Origin: Salinisphaera sp040361255
GTDB lineage: Bacteria; Pseudomonadota; Gammaproteobacteria; Nevskiales; Salinisphaeraceae
Direction: 5' to 3'
Assembly (NCBI RefSeq): GCF_040361255.1
Contig: NZ_APNG01000001.1
Span: 308,432 to 372,431, forward strand
DNA: 64,000 bases
The notes below the pieces were generated by a model. It was not told where the DNA came from and did not search any database. It worked only from the letters and a program-made list of their open reading frames with translations. Shown piece after piece: positions 44,849-52,992 of the stretch (positions are counted from its first letter, which is position 1; every line of letters begins with the position of its first letter). The position numbers and the translations under genes were made by a program.

Positions 44849-45310
44849 CTAGCCCAACGGCAGGCCCTGATATTCCTTCAGGGTTTGCAACACGATTGCC
44901 GTCTTCACGTGGCTGACCGTTTCGTGCGCGAGCAGCTGGTCGTTGACCAGTCGCGATAGCGCCTGCAAATCGGTCGTGGCCACCTTGAGGAAATAGTCCA
45001 TGTCGCCGGTCAGCGCATGGGCCTCCAGCACTTCCGGCAGGCCGCCCAGAAATTCGGCGAAGTGGGCCGCGTTATCGCGGTTATGGCTGGCCAGGGTGAC
45101 CCAGATCATCACCAGCATCCCATAGCCGAGTTTTTCGAAGCTCAGCTCGGCGCGATAGCCCTGAATAAACCCCTCCTTCTCGAGTCGTGCCCGACGGCGC
45201 GAACACTGCGACGGCGACAGCGATACAAGCGCGGCCAGTTCGTTGCTGGTAAGCCGTCCTTCGCGCTGAAGCTGGTCCAGGATCTTTCGATCGAATTTAT
45301 CCAAATGCAT
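44849..45310 (-). CDS. Lrp/AsnC-family regulator (BkdR-like)
   Basis: A 153-residue Lrp-type protein: helix-turn-helix DRKILDQLQREGRLTSNELAALVSLSPSQCSRR, then the RAM ligand-binding domain with EAHALTGDMDYFLKV. It is divergent from the E1 alpha gene across 205 bases, which is the classical position of BkdR, the Lrp-type activator of branched-chain ketoacid dehydrogenase genes. The regulation of the neighbouring cluster by branched-chain amino acids is therefore likely. Confidence 0.9.
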   Translation of the reverse strand: MHLDKFDRKILDQLQREGRLTSNELAALVSLSPSQCSRRRARLEKEGFIQGYRAELSFEKLGYGMLVMIWVTLASHNRDNAAHFAEFLGGLPEVLEAHALTGDMDYFLKVATTDLQALSRLVNDQLLAHETVSHVKTAIVLQTLKEYQGLPLG

Positions 45311-45442
45311 GATCGGCGCACCTGTTTTGATTTTTATGCATTAACAATGCGTAAACGGACGATTTAAGCCGCACTCTGCGCCACGTTCGCACGCATCCAC
45401 GCATAGTATTGAAGCAAGCAATAAAACTAAAACAGTCCGATT

Positions 45443-45495
45443 CACGACAACCGGCTGCCCTGCGCAACGCCCCGATGTGCGGTTGAGTTGTCGTG
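45443..45495 (+). promoter_or_regulatory. Long inverted repeat before E1 alpha
   Basis: CACGACAAC (45443-45451) and GTTGTCGTG (45487-45495) are perfect complements separated by 35 bases, ending 20 bases before the E1 alpha ATG. It could be a regulator site (Lrp-type) or the outer stem of a leader RNA structure. Confidence 0.35.
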
Positions 45496-45515
45496 TGAAC
45501 GTGCGAAGGAGATGC

Positions 45516-46610
45516 ATGCCTATGAAGCAGCCCGAGCCCAGGCCGAGCCGCGTGCCGGCCCCGTCAAGCGCGCCCGCGCTGGCGGCGTCGCCGTCGATGA
45601 CGCTGACCGATGCCGATCTGAAAACGCTTTACCAGTTACTGGTGAGCGTGCGGCAACTCGACAAGGCCGCGGTCGCCTGGCAACGCCAGGGTATTTTTCC
45701 AACCTATGCGCCCGCCCTCGGTCAGGAGGCTGCCCAGGTCGGCAGCGCTTATGTGCTTGATCGAACGCGCGATTTCGCGTTTCCCACCTACCGCGAGATC
45801 GGCGTAGCCCGTGCGCTGGGGGTGAACATGGCCGAGTATCTGGCCACCCACAAAGCACTCTGGCACGGCGGTCTTTACGACCCGGTCACCAGCCGGCTGG
45901 CGCCGATTCAGGCCGTGGTCGCCGGCTCGGTACTGCACGCGGTCGGCTGGGCACTCGGTGCCAAGCTCGACGCAGCCGATACGACCGATCTCCCCGTGGC
46001 GATGACCTACTTCGGTGACGGCGCCAGTTCCCAGGGCGATGTGCACGAGGCCATGAATTTTGCCGGCGTCATGCAGGTGCCGGTGGTGTTTTTCGTCCAG
46101 AACAACTGCTGGGCCATTTCGCTGCCGACACACGAACAGGTCGCCGGCAACGATATCGCGGCGCGGGCCCACGGCTATGGCATGCCCGCGTTACGTATCG
46201 ACGGCAACGACGTAACGGCCGTCATCGACGCCTGTTCGCGGGCGGTTGCGCATGCACGCGCCGGGCGTGGCCCGGTACTCGTGGAAGCACTGACCTACCG
46301 GCGTGGCCCCCATTCCACCAGCGACGACCCGGGCCGCTATCGCAGCCTCGAACAAGAGCGCGCGGACGCCGGCGACGACCCGATCGAGATGCTCAGACGC
46401 GCGCTTGAAGCAGGCGGCGATATCGCCGAGGCGTTCTTCACCGACGTACAGACCAACGCCGAGCAGGAACAGGACGAGGTTTTCGGCCAGCTTGCGGCCA
46501 TGACCACCCGCCCGGGCCGGGAGATGTTCGATTACGTCTTTCAACAGCCGACGGCGGTGCTACGCGCCCAGCAGGCCCATTGGCAGAGCGAGACTGAATA
46601 TGATGCATGA
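45516..46610 (+). CDS. 2-oxoacid dehydrogenase E1 component, alpha subunit
   Basis: A 364-residue E1 alpha. The thiamine diphosphate motif GDGASSQGDVHEAMNFAGVMQVPVVFFVQNN is complete. FPTYREIGVARALG and KALWHGGLYDP resemble the branched-chain/pyruvate group rather than the acetoin AcoA group. It decarboxylates a 2-oxoacid and passes the acyl group to a lipoyl domain. Start ATG 45516 with GAAGGAGA. It overlaps the beta gene by 11 bases. Substrate (branched-chain oxoacid versus pyruvate) is inferred from the Lrp/BkdR neighbour. Confidence 0.92.
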   Translation: MPMKQPEPRPSRVPAPSSAPALAASPSMTLTDADLKTLYQLLVSVRQLDKAAVAWQRQGIFPTYAPALGQEAAQVGSAYVLDRTRDFAFPTYREIGVARALGVNMAEYLATHKALWHGGLYDPVTSRLAPIQAVVAGSVLHAVGWALGAKLDAADTTDLPVAMTYFGDGASSQGDVHEAMNFAGVMQVPVVFFVQNNCWAISLPTHEQVAGNDIAARAHGYGMPALRIDGNDVTAVIDACSRAVAHARAGRGPVLVEALTYRRGPHSTSDDPGRYRSLEQERADAGDDPIEMLRRALEAGGDIAEAFFTDVQTNAEQEQDEVFGQLAAMTTRPGREMFDYVFQQPTAVLRAQQAHWQSETEYDA

Positions 46611-47676
46611 GCTTCGTCACCCCGATTCGCGCGCTACGCGATCGCCTGTCCCGGGCGCGCGCCGCCGCAACGAGCGCGCCGCCAATCAGCGCCCAAAAAC
46701 GCCCGCACCAAGCGTGATGTCGATGCAGCAGGCGTTGAATGCCGCGCTCGCAGATATCCTCGACACGGACCCGCGGGCATTGATCTTCGGTGAGGATGTC
46801 GGTCGTCTGGGCGGGGTGTTTCGGGTCACCGACGGCCTGCGGCAACGCTTTGGCGCCGAACGCTGTTTCGACACGCCACTGGCGGAATCGGCCATCGTCG
46901 GCATGGCCGTGGGCCTGGCCATGAACGGCTGGCATCCGCTGCCCGAGATCCAGTTCGACGGATTTTCCTATCCGGCGATGAACCAGATCATCGCGCAGCT
47001 GGCGCGTATGAACTACCGCAGCCGCGGGCATCTGCCCATGCCGGTAACCCTGCGTATTCCCAGCTTCGGCGGTATTCGCGCGCCGGAAATGCACGGCGAA
47101 TCGCTGGAAGCCCTGTTTGCCCAGGTGCCGGGCTTGAAAGTGGTCGCGCCCGCCACGCCGCAGCAGGCCTATCAGCAGTTGCGCCATGCCGCGGCGTTAC
47201 CCGATCCGGTGATCTTCATGGAGCCCAAGGCGCGCTATTGGCAGCGCGAAACAGTCCAGCGCGAAGTGGGCGATGACTGCGAAGGCGCGCGCATCGCCCG
47301 ACACGGCAAACACGCCACCCTGATCGCCTGGGGCGCGATGGTCGCGCGCTGTCTGGAGGTCGCCGACATGGCCGCCGAAGACGGCGTGGAACTGGAAGTA
47401 CTGGATCTGCGCTGGCTCAAGCCCATCGATACCGACCGCCTGATCGCCTCGGTGGGCAAGACCCGACGCGCATTGATCGTGCACGAATCCCCCTGCGCTG
47501 GCGGGCTGGGCGCCGAAATCAGCGCACTGATCAACGAACACTGCTTTGGCCAGCTGCGCGCACCGGTGGAACGGGTGACCGGCTTCGATGTGCCCTACCC
47601 GGCCGGCGAGCTCGAAGACGAATACCTGCCCAATGTGGACCGCATTCTTTTCGGCGTACAGCGCCTGTTGGGTTGA
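46600..47676 (+). CDS. 2-oxoacid dehydrogenase E1 component, beta subunit
   Basis: A 358-residue transketolase-type beta subunit. Conserved stretches include FGEDVGRLGGVFRVTDGL, TPLAESAIVGMAVGLA, EIQFDGFSYPAMNQI and the C-terminal domain with DLRWLKPIDTDRLIASV and HESPCAGGLGAEISA. It starts ATG 46600 inside the last codons of E1 alpha, with a second ATG directly after. The N-terminus has about 35 extra, basic residues before the conserved SMQQALNAALADIL. It completes the alpha2beta2 E1 enzyme. Confidence 0.93.
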   Translation: MMHELRHPDSRATRSPVPGARRRNERAANQRPKTPAPSVMSMQQALNAALADILDTDPRALIFGEDVGRLGGVFRVTDGLRQRFGAERCFDTPLAESAIVGMAVGLAMNGWHPLPEIQFDGFSYPAMNQIIAQLARMNYRSRGHLPMPVTLRIPSFGGIRAPEMHGESLEALFAQVPGLKVVAPATPQQAYQQLRHAAALPDPVIFMEPKARYWQRETVQREVGDDCEGARIARHGKHATLIAWGAMVARCLEVADMAAEDGVELEVLDLRWLKPIDTDRLIASVGKTRRALIVHESPCAGGLGAEISALINEHCFGQLRAPVERVTGFDVPYPAGELEDEYLPNVDRILFGVQRLLG

Positions 47677-47732
47677 GCCGCGCCTGCGACACGCAATCGC
47701 TGACTGCCGACGTACGACAAAGGAGACACGCC

Positions 47733-48059
47733 ATGGCTGAAATCGCATTCTCTCTACCCGATCTGGGCGAAGGCCTGATCGAGGCCACCGTGCTGGAATG
47801 GCTGGTCGCGGTCGGCGATCAGGTGGAACGCAACCAGCCGCTGGTCGAACTGGACACCACCAAGTCGTCGCTGGAGCTGCCCTCGCCGCAGGCCGGTCGC
47901 ATCCTGCGTACGGTCGGCGAGCCGGGCGATGTGATCGAAGTCGGCGACACGCTGGTGGTGTTCGAGGTCGAAGACGACACTGCCGGCATCGTGGGCGGCG
48001 TGCCCAAACAAAAGCCCAAGCGTCGGCGGGTGCGCCTGAACGCACCCGACGAAGACTAA
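47733..48059 (+). CDS. Free-standing lipoyl-domain protein
   Basis: A 108-residue protein consisting of one lipoyl domain: FSLPDLGEGLIEATVLEWLV, then LDTTKSSLELPSPQAG with the lipoyl lysine at residue 44 and the usual GDVIEVGDTLVVFEV end, plus a short basic tail. In a normal E2 this would be followed by a peripheral-subunit-binding domain and an acyltransferase core; here a stop follows at once. The next gene is an alpha/beta hydrolase instead. AGGAG precedes the ATG (47733). It can accept acyl groups from E1, but the receiving enzyme is not in this cluster. Confidence 0.9.
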   Translation: MAEIAFSLPDLGEGLIEATVLEWLVAVGDQVERNQPLVELDTTKSSLELPSPQAGRILRTVGEPGDVIEVGDTLVVFEVEDDTAGIVGGVPKQKPKRRRVRLNAPDED

Positions 48060-48102
48060 GCCGCGCGGCCGTGCAACCCACCCTGTCATGGAGCGTTTGG
48101 GC

Positions 48103-48867
48103 ATGAACGACAGCTTTGACACCGACTGGTATCCCGCGCCCGAACCCGTCAGCGAGCGGCCGGTCGTACTCATCCACGGCTTTGCATCCAACGCCGAGCT
48201 CAACTGGCAGCAGACCGGCTGGCTCGATGCCCTGGCGCAAGCGGGCCGCCACGTGCTCACGTTCGACCTGCCCGGCCACGGCAGGGCGCGCGATATCACC
48301 GACCCGGCACGCTATACGCCGGATGCGATTTGTGCGGCACTTGCGTATCGGCTCGACACGATGCCGGATAGCGCCGCCCATGGCGTGGATATCGTGGGCT
48401 ATTCACTCGGTTCTCGCCTGGCCTGGGATTTCGCCGATGCCTACCCGCAGCATGTGCATGCGATGGTGCTCGGCGCGCCCGCGCTGGATGACCCGTTCCA
48501 GGGCATGGATATCGACGCGGCCGCCGCGTATCTGAACGATGCACAGCCCATGCGCCAGCCGCGCGACGAACAGCTACTGGCGCTGGCGCAGCGCATCCCC
48601 GGCAACGATGCGCAAGCGTTGCTACGCGTGGTGCGTGCACTGGTCGACGCGCCCTTCAGGCCCGGCCGGCTATGCGACACCCCGGTATTGCTGATGGCCG
48701 GCGACAAGGACGAACTCGCGGCGACCATGCCGCAATTGGCCGAACATGCACGCCATGCCGAGCTCGCGTGGTTGCCCGGACGAAATCATCTGAACGCGGT
48801 GACCGCGCGGGCGTTCAAGCGCGCGGCCATCGATTTTCTAGCCGAACCCACGAGCAAACGCGACTAG
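48103..48867 (+). CDS. Alpha/beta hydrolase after the lipoyl-domain gene
   Basis: A 254-residue alpha/beta hydrolase with VVLIHGFASN as oxyanion strand, GYSLGS nucleophile elbow, MAGDKDELA acid loop and GRNHLNAV histidine. Characterised AcoC E2 proteins of acetoin dehydrogenase are lipoyl domain plus alpha/beta hydrolase with no classical E2 core. The adjacency of a lipoyl-only gene and this hydrolase is therefore a two-gene version of that architecture. Start ATG 48103; another ATG lies at 48088. GGAG precedes it. Confidence 0.85.
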   Translation: MNDSFDTDWYPAPEPVSERPVVLIHGFASNAELNWQQTGWLDALAQAGRHVLTFDLPGHGRARDITDPARYTPDAICAALAYRLDTMPDSAAHGVDIVGYSLGSRLAWDFADAYPQHVHAMVLGAPALDDPFQGMDIDAAAAYLNDAQPMRQPRDEQLLALAQRIPGNDAQALLRVVRALVDAPFRPGRLCDTPVLLMAGDKDELAATMPQLAEHARHAELAWLPGRNHLNAVTARAFKRAAIDFLAEPTSKRD

Positions 48868-49023
48868 CGCGGGAGGCGTCGCACCGCTGCCATACCGGGG
48901 CCGGCCCGTTTCTGCGGGCTGTGTCACCCCATCGAAGGTCAATAAAAACTTTACAATACAATAAAATAAAACCGCCCAATCGGCCCACGCCTGTGCGAAG
49001 CGGTGCGTTCGAGGAGATCGAAA

Positions 49024-50358
49024 ATGAGTGAACAACACAGCCAGCCATCGACGTCATCGAACGCGGCCCGCGCGGCGAGCCCGCGACGATCGCGTTATCT
49101 GGCGGCCATGGGGCCGGGTTTTCTGTTCGCGGGCGCGGCTATCGGCACCTCGCATGTCGTACAGGCCACGCGTGCAGGCGCGGATTACGGCACCGGCCTG
49201 CTGGCGTTTATCCTGCTGGCGATCCTGATCAAGTATCCCTGCTTCTATTTCGGCCCGCTCTATGCGAGCAAGACCGGCAATTCGCTGGTGGAAGGCTATC
49301 GCCAGACCTTCGGCAAATCGGTGGTGGCCCTGTTCGGGCTCGTCCAGATACCCGTGTTCGCGATCATCGTGGCCGCGATTGCCATCACCACCGCGGGCGT
49401 GGGTGGCAACCTGCTCGGGATCGGCCTGAGCGGGCCGACACTTGCCACGGTGCTGATCGTGGCCTGTTGCGTCATCATCTATGCGGGCGGCTATGCCATT
49501 GTCGATGCCGTCAACAAGCTGTTCATCGCCATTCTCAGCGTAACCACGCTCATCGCGACCGCGCTGGCCCTGCCGAACGTGGACTGGAGCTTCTACCCCA
49601 GTACGGCCGTTTCGCCCTTGCTTAGCCACACCACGTTCGTGACGCTTGTAGCCGTGCTTGGCTTCATGCCGTCCGGTCTGTCGCTTTCGATCGTCAACTC
49701 GCTGTGGTCGCTGGCGCGTAACGATGCCAACGGCATGCGCGCCGACAGCCGGCAGGAACGCGCCGATTTCGATATCGGCTATATCGGTTCGGCGCTGATT
49801 GCCGCCTGCTTCGTGATCATGGGCGCGGGCGTGCTGCACAGCCAGAACATCAACCTGGCTACCGGTTCGGTCGGCTTTGCCAGCCAAGTGGTCGATCTGT
49901 ATGTGGCCACACTGGGGCCATGGAGCGGCTTCGTGGTCGGCATTTCCATATTCACGGTGCTGCTGACCACGCTGCTGACCGTACTCGACGGTTTTCCCCG
50001 CGTCGTGGTCGCCGTGTTCGAAAGCCTGGGCCGCGACGAAGCCAGCCCGCAGCCCGAGCAGGTTCGCGTCGGCCAGCGCCAGGGCGCACTCTATCTGGCC
50101 ATGGCCGCCCTATCGGTATTGGCGGTGCTGATTCTGTATTTTCTGATGAGCAATTTCTGGTTGTTCATCAACTTCGCGATGATCACATCCGCCGTTATCA
50201 GCCCACTGCTGGCCGCGCTCAATCATTTCACCATCAACGGCGTATCGGTCGCGCCATCCGATCGGCCATCGGCATTACTCAACGCCTGGAGTGGCCTTGC
50301 GATCGTCACGCTGGCCGTGTTGTCGCTGTGCTACCTGTATGTGCGTTTTTTGAGCTAG
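49024..50358 (+). CDS. Nramp-family membrane transporter with altered metal-site motifs
   Basis: A 444-residue protein with about 11 helices of the Nramp (PF01566) fold. The first helix reads AAIGTSHVVQATRAGADYG where classical manganese/iron transporters have DPGN, and the helix 6 segment is GFMPSGLSLS where they have MPH. These motifs bind the metal in known Nramp structures. It therefore belongs to a divergent subgroup with different substrate or mechanism. Start ATG 49024 with GGAGAT upstream, behind an AT-rich stretch (48940-48975). Confidence 0.85.
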   Translation: MSEQHSQPSTSSNAARAASPRRSRYLAAMGPGFLFAGAAIGTSHVVQATRAGADYGTGLLAFILLAILIKYPCFYFGPLYASKTGNSLVEGYRQTFGKSVVALFGLVQIPVFAIIVAAIAITTAGVGGNLLGIGLSGPTLATVLIVACCVIIYAGGYAIVDAVNKLFIAILSVTTLIATALALPNVDWSFYPSTAVSPLLSHTTFVTLVAVLGFMPSGLSLSIVNSLWSLARNDANGMRADSRQERADFDIGYIGSALIAACFVIMGAGVLHSQNINLATGSVGFASQVVDLYVATLGPWSGFVVGISIFTVLLTTLLTVLDGFPRVVVAVFESLGRDEASPQPEQVRVGQRQGALYLAMAALSVLAVLILYFLMSNFWLFINFAMITSAVISPLLAALNHFTINGVSVAPSDRPSALLNAWSGLAIVTLAVLSLCYLYVRFLS

Positions 50359-50446
50359 CCGAACGGCACGCACCGCCCATTCGCTGGCTGGATGCGCACC
50401 GCCCGGCGCCCGGCCGATGACCGCACGAGCATAAGGAATTCGCCCC

Positions 50447-51826
50447 ATGTCCGTTCTCGCCGACCTGCAATCCGCTTTCGCACCGGAGCGCGTGATCGCC
50501 CCCGAGCACATCCCTGTGGGTCATCGCAGCGACTGGGGCGTGGCCCTTGCCAGTGACGAACAGCCGGCCGCGCTGGTCTATGCCCATGATGCCGACGACG
50601 TATCCCGTGCGCTCGAAATCTGTGCGCGCCATGCCTGCCCGGTGGTGACCCAGGGCGGGCTCACCGGCTTGACCGGGGCCGCCACACCCAGCCACGGCTG
50701 TGTGATCGTCAGCCTCGAACGCATGCGCACCATCGAGGAAATCGATACGGCGGCCGCCACGATGACCGTCGAGGCCGGCGTCGCGCTGGAACGCGTGCAG
50801 CAGGCCGCCGCCGAGGCCGGCCTTTTCTTCCCGCTGGATCTGGGCGCGCGCGGCTCCTGTCAGATCGGCGGCAATATCGCCACCAATGCCGGCGGCAACC
50901 GCGTATTGCGCTATGGCATGGCCCGCGATCTGGTACTCGGCCTGGAAGTGGTGCTGGCCGATGGCAGCGTGGTGACTTCGCTCAACAAGATGCAGAAGAA
51001 CAACGCCGGCTACGACATCAAGCATCTGTTCATCGGCAGCGAGGGCACGCTGGGCATTATCACGCGCGCGGTTCTGCGCCTGTTTCCGGCAACCACGAGC
51101 GAATCCACCGCCTTGTGCGCGGTATCGGACTACGACGCGCTGCTCGCATTTCTGGCCCATGCAAAAGCGCGGCTCGGGCCCACGCTATCGGCCTTCGAGG
51201 TGATGTGGCCGGATTTCTATCGGCTCGCGCTTGGAGCCCACGACATGCGCCCGCCGCTGGACGATAAGCATAGCGCCTATGTCCTGCTCGACACCCTCGG
51301 CACCGATGCCGAGGCCGATCAGACCCGCTTTGAAGAAACGATCGCCAGCGCGTTGTCCGAAGGGCTCATCACGGACGCGGTGCTGGCCCAGTCGCTGAAC
51401 GACAGCGAACGACTCTGGCGACTACGCGGCCTGGCCGGCGAATTCAGCCGCGTGTTCTCGCCGCGTATCGATTTCGATATCAGCGTGCCGATCGGCGATA
51501 TCGGCGTATTCCTCGAACGCGCCTACGCCGCGCTGACCGTGCAATGGCCTGCGGCGCGCATTCTCAGCTGGGGCCATATCGCCGACAGCAATGTGCATCT
51601 GTCGGTGAGTATCGACGAGCAGCCGCAACCGCTGGAAGCCGTCGAACGGGTCGTCTACGGCCTGGTGCGCGAGTACGGCGGCTCGATATCGGCCGAACAC
51701 GGCATCGGCCTGCTCAAGAAACCGTTTCTGGATTATTCGCGCAGCCCGGCCGAAATCGCGCTCATGCAGCGCATGAAACACGCCCTCGATCCGGCCGGAC
51801 TGCTCAACCCCGGCAAGGTGATCTGA
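50447..51826 (+). CDS. FAD-binding 2-hydroxyacid dehydrogenase (GlcD/D-lactate type)
   Basis: A 459-residue flavoprotein of the FAD_binding_4 plus FAD-oxidase C group. VTQGGLTGLTGA, GGNIATNAGG and FIGSEGTLGIITRA mark the FAD domain; the C-terminal WGHIADSNVHLSV, SAEHGIGLLKK and LDPAGLLNPGKV are the substrate half. Relatives oxidise D-lactate, glycolate or D-2-hydroxyglutarate to the oxo acid, passing electrons to quinone or a cytochrome. No separate GlcE/GlcF genes lie beside it. It is a possible partner of the lut operon far upstream, though not contiguous. Confidence 0.92.
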   Translation: MSVLADLQSAFAPERVIAPEHIPVGHRSDWGVALASDEQPAALVYAHDADDVSRALEICARHACPVVTQGGLTGLTGAATPSHGCVIVSLERMRTIEEIDTAAATMTVEAGVALERVQQAAAEAGLFFPLDLGARGSCQIGGNIATNAGGNRVLRYGMARDLVLGLEVVLADGSVVTSLNKMQKNNAGYDIKHLFIGSEGTLGIITRAVLRLFPATTSESTALCAVSDYDALLAFLAHAKARLGPTLSAFEVMWPDFYRLALGAHDMRPPLDDKHSAYVLLDTLGTDAEADQTRFEETIASALSEGLITDAVLAQSLNDSERLWRLRGLAGEFSRVFSPRIDFDISVPIGDIGVFLERAYAALTVQWPAARILSWGHIADSNVHLSVSIDEQPQPLEAVERVVYGLVREYGGSISAEHGIGLLKKPFLDYSRSPAEIALMQRMKHALDPAGLLNPGKVI

Positions 51827-51860
51827 GCGGCCCGACAATCGGCGGGCACGGCCAACGCGG

Positions 51861-52559
51861 CTATTTCGTGGCCGCGCACGACAACCGACCGTCGTCCGCG
51901 CTGATCATATCGCGCAGGGCAGCCAGCACCGCAGGCAACCGGGTATAGCCGTCGCGGCCGAGAAAATGTCCGCCGGTCGGCGTCAGCAGAAACGGGGCCT
52001 GCAACCGCTCAGCCAGCGCCATGCTGTGCCTAAACGCCACGATCGGATCGTCGCGCGCCGAGATCACCCGCTGCCGGTCGACCGCCGCGTGTATCGCTTC
52101 GAAATCGACCGGCGCTGCAACGAAGGCGTCGAGTTGCGGCAACGCGGGCAATGGATCGGCGAATGCCGATACCAGCACCATACCCGCCCAGTGCGCGCTC
52201 GCCGGATCGGCATCGATACGCCGCTGTAACGCCGCCAGCAGCGCGATCCCACCCAGGCTATGGGCCACGAAATAGACCGGGCGTTGCACATCGCCGGTCA
52301 GCTGATCCAGGCGTTCGGCCCAGGCCCGGGGGTCGGGGGCTGACGAGTCGGGCAGGGCGATACGCCGGGCTTCGATCCCGCGCTCAGCCAACGCGGTTTC
52401 GAGCCAGCCAAACCAGTGGTCGGCCGGTGTGGCCGCATAGCCGTGGATGATGAAAACCAGCGGCTGCGCCGATCGGCTGCTCTCGGCGGGCGCAGCCTGC
52501 GCAAAGCACGCACAGGCCGCCAGCAACAGCAGGCCCAGGCATTTGAACGAAGACGACAT
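51861..52559 (-). CDS. Secreted RBBP9-like serine hydrolase
   Basis: A 232-residue alpha/beta hydrolase with an N-terminal signal peptide (LGLLLLAACACFAQA). It opens with VFIIHGYAATPADHWFGWL, has the HSLGG nucleophile elbow, an aspartate in SARDDPIVAF and a GGHFLGRDG histidine, the plan of YdeN/RBBP9-type small serine hydrolases. Substrate unknown. It is divergent from a MerR regulator across 76 bases holding a perfect palindrome, which may regulate both. Confidence 0.78.
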   Translation of the reverse strand: MSSSFKCLGLLLLAACACFAQAAPAESSRSAQPLVFIIHGYAATPADHWFGWLETALAERGIEARRIALPDSSAPDPRAWAERLDQLTGDVQRPVYFVAHSLGGIALLAALQRRIDADPASAHWAGMVLVSAFADPLPALPQLDAFVAAPVDFEAIHAAVDRQRVISARDDPIVAFRHSMALAERLQAPFLLTPTGGHFLGRDGYTRLPAVLAALRDMISADDGRLSCAATK

Positions 52560-52601
52560 GGCGACGATCTATCGAGTGATTGACGAACCGATCCTGCGCC
52601 C

Positions 52602-52615
52602 TGACAGTACTGTCA
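52602..52615. promoter_or_regulatory. Perfect palindrome before the MerR gene
   Basis: TGACAGTACTGTCA is a perfect 14-base palindrome 21 bases before the merR ATG and 43 bases from the divergent hydrolase start. MerR proteins bind such dyads between promoter elements, so this is the likely operator. Confidence 0.6.
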
Positions 52616-52635
52616 AGGTCAACACCTGCGGAACC

Positions 52636-52992
52636 ATGCATATCGGCGAGCTGGCGAAACACAGCGGTATCAGCGAGCGCATGCTGCGTTACTACGAAAG
52701 CCGGGGCGTGCTGTCGCCGCGTCGCAGTCGCGCCGGCTACCGGCAATACAGCGAAGCCGATCTGCGCCAGGCGATGCTCGTGCGACAGCTCAACGAGGCC
52801 GGTCTCAAGCTCGACAGCGTGGCCGTGTTATTGCCGTGTCTGGTCGACGACGGGCCGCGTTTCGACCCCTGCGATCGCGTGCGCGCCACATTGGCGAACG
52901 AACTGACCGCGCTCGACCGCAAGCTCGACGAGCTGCAGCGAAGCCGTGCACTACTCGCCCGTCTGGTCGACCAGGTCGAAAACGCTGGCTAA
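52636..52992 (+). CDS. MerR-family transcriptional regulator
   Basis: A 118-residue MerR protein: HIGELAKHSGISERMLRYYESRGVLSP is the helix-turn-helix with wing, followed by RRSRAGYRQYSEADLR and a coiled-coil dimerisation helix, with LLPCLVDDGPRFDPC carrying cysteines in a C-terminal effector segment. Start ATG 52636 is chosen because it begins exactly at the HTH and follows the palindrome; a longer frame overlaps the hydrolase promoter. Its last four bases overlap the stop of the convergent AI-2E permease gene (shared CTAA). Confidence 0.85.
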   Translation: MHIGELAKHSGISERMLRYYESRGVLSPRRSRAGYRQYSEADLRQAMLVRQLNEAGLKLDSVAVLLPCLVDDGPRFDPCDRVRATLANELTALDRKLDELQRSRALLARLVDQVENAG

